The notes below the pieces were generated by a model. The model ran no database searches. It saw only the letters and a program-made list of their open reading frames with translations, and was not told the origin of the DNA. A DNA stretch of 64,000 bases from Streptomyces sp. 11x1 (GTDB lineage: Bacteria > Actinomycetota > Actinomycetes > Streptomycetales > Streptomycetaceae). A program made the translations under genes and the position numbers. Where the stretch lies: the NCBI RefSeq assembly GCF_032598905.1, contig NZ_CP122459.1, positions 62,001 through 126,000 on the forward strand, read 5' to 3'. Positions 60,590 through 64,000 of this stretch are shown piece by piece; within the stretch, counting starts at the first letter, position 1, and each line of letters starts with the position of its first letter.

Positions 60590-60592
60590 ACG

Positions 60593-62274
60593 TCAGGAGG
60601 GAGCTTTGAGGATCTGGCAGTTGGCGAAGACGTCGTCGATGGTCATGCACGGTCCGTCGGGCGCCATCGCGTACGCGCTGATCGTAGCGGCTTCGCCGGC
60701 GGCGACGAGGGCTTCCTTCACGGCGGGGCGGGCGCCCTTCACGAACTCGGTGAGGTCGTACGTGGTGATGTCCTCGGTGCGTCCGCTCGCGGGCATGATG
60801 TCGGCCAGGTGCTCGTGCTTGCCGATGACCAGCACGCGGGCCTGGTACTCGGCTTCCTTTTCGACGGCTTCCCGGACGCGCTCGGCTTGCTGCTGCTGCC
60901 GGGTCTTCTGTCGGGGCGCTGCCTTCGTGGTGGCTGGCTTCGCCGACCTGGGCTCGTCCCCCGGGGCTGCCCTCTCCGGCGCAGGGGCGGATCGGGACGC
61001 GGGCGGAGTGCTCGTCGGCGGCTCGGTCGGTTTCTGCCTCTCGTCGCTCGCCTGGTGGGTCGTACCGGCGCTGCTGTCGTTCTGTGGCGGGGTGCCTCCG
61101 GTGTCGCTGCGCTCGGGCTGGGGCGGCCTGCCTGGGGTGCCAGTCCCGCTGGTGGACGCGGTCCGGTTCAGGTCGGCGAGCAGGTTGGTGATCGCCGTGT
61201 TGGCGTCGACGTGGCCCCACAGCTTCGTGGGGATCGTGACGCGCTGCAGGATCGTCGCAGTGTAGGCCGTGCGCACCATCAGCAGAGCCCGGCGGGGGTC
61301 GCTGCCGTCGCGGAGAGCCTGGGCGATGTGCTGGCCGACGTCCTGGGGGGTGGGCACGGTGCCCTCGGTGGCGTGCCGCCGCATCTCGGCAGCAGCCGCG
61401 TTGGCTGCGACGCGCTGCTCGGCTTCACGCTCGAACTCGTGAAGGCCCGCTTCCGGCTGCGGCTCGACGAACGGGGCGGGCGGCACGCTGATGTTCCGCT
61501 CCATCCCGAGGTCGCGCATCAGGGCATCGAGCGTCAGCCCCGGCCGGGTGCGTTCCTCGTCGGGAGCGAGTTGCATGACAAGGGAGCGCACCGCGGTGAG
61601 TGTGGGACGCCGGTAGGAGCGGAGTTGCAGGACCACGGTGGCGTCGTAGGGGAGGCTGCGTTCGGACTTGACCTTCCACGTCCGGTTGCGGGTGGGGTTG
61701 CCCTGGGCGTCGAACTCCGTGACCTCGTCGAGTCGGCAGCAGACGATGACCGGGCCGTCGTGCCGTCGCAGGGTGTTGATGACGAGGCGCCACCGGTCCT
61801 TGGCCCGGTTCCAGAGGCTGTGTCCGATGACGACGTCGTCGTCCGCGCTCGGCCCCTGCCGGTTGTACTTGGCCGCCTTCTCTGCGGCGCGGCTGCGGGC
61901 GATGATGTCGGCTTCGTCCTGCAGGAGCTCCCACAGGATGGTGCCGGAGTCCAGGACGATCGCGTTCGGCTTGTTCGGGTCGGCCCGGGGTTCGGCGACG
62001 GCCTTGCGGACGGTGTTGAGGAGACCTCGGTACGTGCCGTCCTGCTCGTCCTCGATGTCGAAGTCGGCGATCTGGCCGAAGCTGTCGACGTCGCTCTCGC
62101 CAATGGGGATCCAGATGAGCCGGCCGATCAGGTCCGAGTTGGCGAACTCGGCGCACATGTGGGACTTGCCGGTCTTCTCGGCCCCGGCGACCACGACCAG
62201 GGGCCAGCCGATCCGGCCGTTGGGTTTTCTGGTCTGCAGGCGTGTCGGAGGTGCGGGTGCGGTGGTTGGAGCCA
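60593..62274 (-). CDS. phage/plasmid AAA ATPase (Sak4/AAA_24-like), 560 aa
   Basis: Start ATG at 62274 is chosen with GGGAAGG upstream; an in-frame extension to 62521 would run through a terminator and a promoter. P-loop GAEKTGKSHM near residue 30, Walker B NAIVLDSGTILWEL, and a middle like VIVCCRLDEVTEFDAQGNP with YDATVVLQLRSYRRP fit RecA-like ATPases of phages (Sak4 or AAA_24 type). Residues about 330-470 are Pro/Thr-rich; the end is a small conserved-looking domain (EAEYQARVLVIGKHEHLADI; DDVFANCQILKAPS). Likely roles are recombination or replication of the element. Confidence 0.78.
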
Positions 62275-62389
62275 TTGCGCCTTCCCTGATCTTGGCGTGT
62301 GTGCATCGCCTGGCTTCGCTGTGACCGGGCGATGGTGCGGGGCGCAGGGGGTTAACCTCTCCCCCAGCATCCGAGCTGTACGTTTTTCT

Positions 62390-62395
62390 AGTATA
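62390..62395 (-). promoter_or_regulatory. possible -10 box for the ATPase gene
   Basis: On the minus strand GCTATACTAG gives a consensus-like TATACT in a locally AT-rich patch (62379-62400), unlike anything nearby. No good -35 is seen at 17 bp. It would give a leader of about 110 bases before ATG 62274. Confidence 0.45.
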
Positions 62396-62431
62396 GCTGA
62401 ACTGGGCGAGACGGGAGGGCTGGGGGAGCGC

Positions 62432-62478
62432 AAAAACGCCGGTGGCCCGCCTCCTGACTGCAGGAGACGGGCCACCGG
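62432..62478 (-). terminator. intrinsic terminator for the 62491-63447 gene
   Basis: CCGGTGGCCCGCCTCCTG (62439-62456) pairs with 62461-62478 (18 bp, one mismatch or wobble) around a 4-nt loop. On the minus strand it is followed by TTTTT (62432-62436). This is the clearest factor-independent terminator in the window. Confidence 0.85.
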
Positions 62479-62490
62479 GAAGCGGAGTAC

Positions 62491-63447
62491 TCAGGCCCCT
62501 TGGGTGAGCTGCACCAGCCACTCAGGGACGTTGTGGTTGTCGGTCTCAGCCAGGTAGCGGCTGATGAGTCGCACGCGCATCCGCGACCCCTGGCTCCGGT
62601 CCCGCCCGATCATCTGCCCGATGCTCGTGCCGCTCAGGTCGCCCCTCGGCTTCAGGCGGTCATCATCGCCAGCGTCGAGCGCCTGCTTGATCTTCTCGTA
62701 GACCTGGTCCTCGCTGAGAACGCCGGTCGTGGCGGCCTCGCCGGGGGACGGGGCCGGCTTCTTGGCCTCATCGACAGGAGGGACAGGCGACTTGGGCGCC
62801 GGGTCCGGCACGGTCGCGCGGACGGTGGGGCGCGGCGTCTGCGCTGCGGCCGGGGCGGGGACGGCAGCCTTACGCCGGCGGCCGCGCGGCTCGTCCTGGA
62901 CGGCGGTGGTCTGCTTGGTGCCGTCCTCGTCAACCCAGTCGGCTCCCGCGCCGTACTTGCGGAGGAAGCCGCTCACGTGGAAGCCGAAGGTGCCGCCGAG
63001 CGGGACCGCGGCCGCGAACGCCGCGCCAAGGCCCATGACCTCGCCCTGGTAGTCCGTGAGGAACTCGGGCATGCCGCCGTCGGTGAAGGCCTCACCCATG
63101 GTGAAGACGGCGTGCCCCACGTTCGCGGTCATCGCCAGCATGAGCATGAAGGTGAAGATGGCCCACAGGCTCCCGTAGTAGCCGCCCTTGGAACCGTCGT
63201 CGTTCGTGCGCCGGGTCGACGATGCGGCGTCGCCGATGATGGCGACCAGCAACTCGAAGGAGACCGCGACGAGCCAGGCGGCTGCGGTGGGGAAGCCGAT
63301 GATGGTGCAGGCCCACCGAATTGAGGTGATGGAGGCCAGCATGAGGCCGAGCGACGCGTAGAAGACGGCCCGCTGCTGGTTGTCGTTCCACTTCTTGGCC
63401 CTGCGCTCGCCGATGGTCACGATGGGACTGGCCTGTGCGGACGCCAC
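62491..63447 (-). CDS. DUF2637-like membrane protein with C-terminal domain, 318 aa
   Basis: GTG start at 63447 with AAGGAG 7 bp upstream. Four membrane segments (RAVFYASLGLMLASITSIRW; TAAAWLVAVSFELLVAIIGD; WAIFTFMLMLAMTANVGHAV; LGAAFAAAVPLGGTFGFHVS) are followed by a Pro-rich linker and a C-terminal part (EDQVYEKIKQALDAGDDDRL; GTSIGQMIGRDRSQGSRMRV) that looks like a winged-helix DNA-binding domain. This architecture is common on Streptomyces plasmids and integrative elements (DUF2637/Spd-like); the exact role is unknown, with replication or spread suggested by context. Confidence 0.7.
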   Translation of the reverse strand: MASAQASPIVTIGERRAKKWNDNQQRAVFYASLGLMLASITSIRWACTIIGFPTAAAWLVAVSFELLVAIIGDAASSTRRTNDDGSKGGYYGSLWAIFTFMLMLAMTANVGHAVFTMGEAFTDGGMPEFLTDYQGEVMGLGAAFAAAVPLGGTFGFHVSGFLRKYGAGADWVDEDGTKQTTAVQDEPRGRRRKAAVPAPAAAQTPRPTVRATVPDPAPKSPVPPVDEAKKPAPSPGEAATTGVLSEDQVYEKIKQALDAGDDDRLKPRGDLSGTSIGQMIGRDRSQGSRMRVRLISRYLAETDNHNVPEWLVQLTQGA

Positions 63448-63558
63448 TGATCACTCCTTCTGCGGTGTTGCTCCGGAGGCTCGCTGTGACTCCCGGAGTC
63501 GTTGGACACCATAGAACAGAATGACCTTGGTCCGCCCGGGTCGTGCGCTGACGGCCGC

Positions 63559-64000
63559 TCAGCCCCAGGTGACGGCAGGCTCGTCATCCTCAGCCTCTCC
63601 CCAGTTCACCGGGCAACGCCGGTCGTCGCCGAGCATCTCGAACAGGCCAGCGCCTCCAGCCAGGCGGGAGAAGAACCGCGACCCGACGGTAGCGATGATG
63701 CGTTCGCTCGTGAGGTTCGTGGCGGCCAGGGTGGGCAGGCCAGCCGCTCGGCGGGCGTCAACGAGATGTTCCGACTGCGTACGCGCCCAGTCGCTCGGGT
63801 TGTCCATGCCGCTGCACACCTCGTCCAGGATCAGGAGCTGCGTCTTGTCCGTGGTGTACAGCTCGACGACTTCCTGCTCCGTGTAACCGGCCGGGGCCCG
63901 GTTGGGGCGCAGCCACTCCAGGTATTGCGTGTGCTTGAGGTAGCGCGTCCGCAGGCCGCTCTGCACGGCGTAGTTGCCGGCCGCGATGATGGCGGTGGTC
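63559..64000 (-). CDS. DnaC-like ATPase (helicase loader), 5' part beyond the window
   Basis: The frame stays open to the window edge (upstream residues TTAIIAAGNYAVQ), so the GTG at 63966 is internal and the gene is partial. Visible are the Walker B LLILDEVCSGMDN, the sensor region GLPTLAATNLTSER and GSRFFSRLAGGAGLFEMLGD, which is typical of DnaC/IstB AAA+ proteins. It probably loads a replicative helicase on the element's origin. Together with the next two leftward genes it forms a replication/maintenance block. Confidence 0.75.
   Translation of the reverse strand, partial: TTAIIAAGNYAVQSGLRTRYLKHTQYLEWLRPNRAPAGYTEQEVVELYTTDKTQLLILDEVCSGMDNPSDWARTQSEHLVDARRAAGLPTLAATNLTSERIIATVGSRFFSRLAGGAGLFEMLGDDRRCPVNWGEAEDDEPAVTWG

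Larger units (their letters stand above)
59836..60592. other. gene-free, repeat-rich convergent region, 757 bp
   Basis: No believable gene in either strand: open frames here have skewed, low-complexity products. The top strand is G/T-biased and packed with GTGCG, CGTGC and GTGCACGG words. It contains the 54-bp tandem repeat and ends in an inverted repeat. Candidates are a replication origin with iterons, a packaging or transfer site, or a transcription barrier between converging operons. Confidence 0.6.

Noticed and set aside
60593..62521. Extended 642-residue start for the AAA ATPase at 62521
   Set aside because: The extra N-terminus would be translated across an intrinsic terminator and the TATACT patch, and lacks domain character; ATG 62274 has a ribosome site.
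1..64000. tRNA, rRNA genes or insertion sequences
   Set aside because: No cloverleaf, rRNA-like stretch, transposase or terminal inverted repeats with target duplications were seen by eye; a tRNA scan would be needed to be certain.

Overview
The window is very GC-rich actinobacterial DNA. Third codon positions are mostly G or C, GTG starts are common, and many genes overlap as ATGA or GTGA. The Cro/XRE-type protein and the membrane protein with a C-terminal DNA-binding-like domain are of kinds typical of Streptomyces. Most of the window (about 9.2-59.8 kb) is a complete-looking siphovirus head and tail module. A ParA/ParB-type partition cassette sits inside the tail genes, and leftward plasmid-type genes follow at 60.6-64.0 kb. 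I read this as a Streptomyces phage-plasmid (the class that includes pZL12) or a plasmid-derived prophage; no ends, integrase, large terminase or endolysin are visible.

Layout. (1) 0.2-2.8 kb: unrecognised genes, with an overlapping trio of a Cys-rich protein, a CPBP-type membrane protein and a 66-residue four-Cys protein. (2) 3.0-8.6 kb: an accessory cell-wall-like cluster of a D-Ala-D-Ala-ligase homologue with altered acceptor-site residues, a serine/threonine dehydratase-racemase homologue, a C39-like cysteine peptidase and a MurF homologue, facing a convergent MurC homologue. A 22-bp perfect palindrome lies between the MurC-like gene and a small XRE-type gene. (3) 9.3-36.4 kb: portal fused to a MuF domain; an 18.9-kb open frame of about 6,290 codons with a DarB-type methylase-helicase core and a small gene nested in another frame; an RMF-like protein; a prohead protease fused to a 2H phosphoesterase; and the major capsid protein. 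(4) 36.5-43.4 kb: HTH protein, metallophosphoesterase, an inverted HEPN-like gene, an Ig-like decoration protein, head-tail connectors and the tail tube. (5) 43.4-45.5 kb: parAB-like cassette bracketed by three copies of one palindrome. (6) 45.6-59.8 kb: tail chaperones with a GGGAAAG frameshift site, tape measure, baseplate, a 1,312-residue fibre, and small membrane proteins. (7) 59.8-60.6 kb: a gene-free G/T-rich region with 54-bp tandem repeats. (8) 60.6-64.0 kb, minus strand: AAA ATPase, membrane protein and a DnaC-like loader cut by the window edge.

The strongest new signal is a two-part promoter repeated ten times ahead of the virion genes: CGCGAC(G/A)(T/C)TAA, then a (T/C)ANNNT-like box starting 25 bp after the first C. 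In four cases the start codon lies exactly 38 bp from the motif and has no Shine-Dalgarno, which implies leaderless mRNAs. In the other six the start is 65-117 bp away, usually with a Shine-Dalgarno. This gives a transcription map of the late region and resets the start of the giant gene to 12772.

How it may work together (inference): the structural genes build an HK97-like siphovirus. The DarB-type polyprotein, 2H domain and RMF-like protein share its late units and could be delivered with the DNA to blunt host defences. The partition cassette would keep the element as a plasmid between lytic cycles, and the Mur-ligase cluster would be cargo that changes peptidoglycan or makes a peptide.
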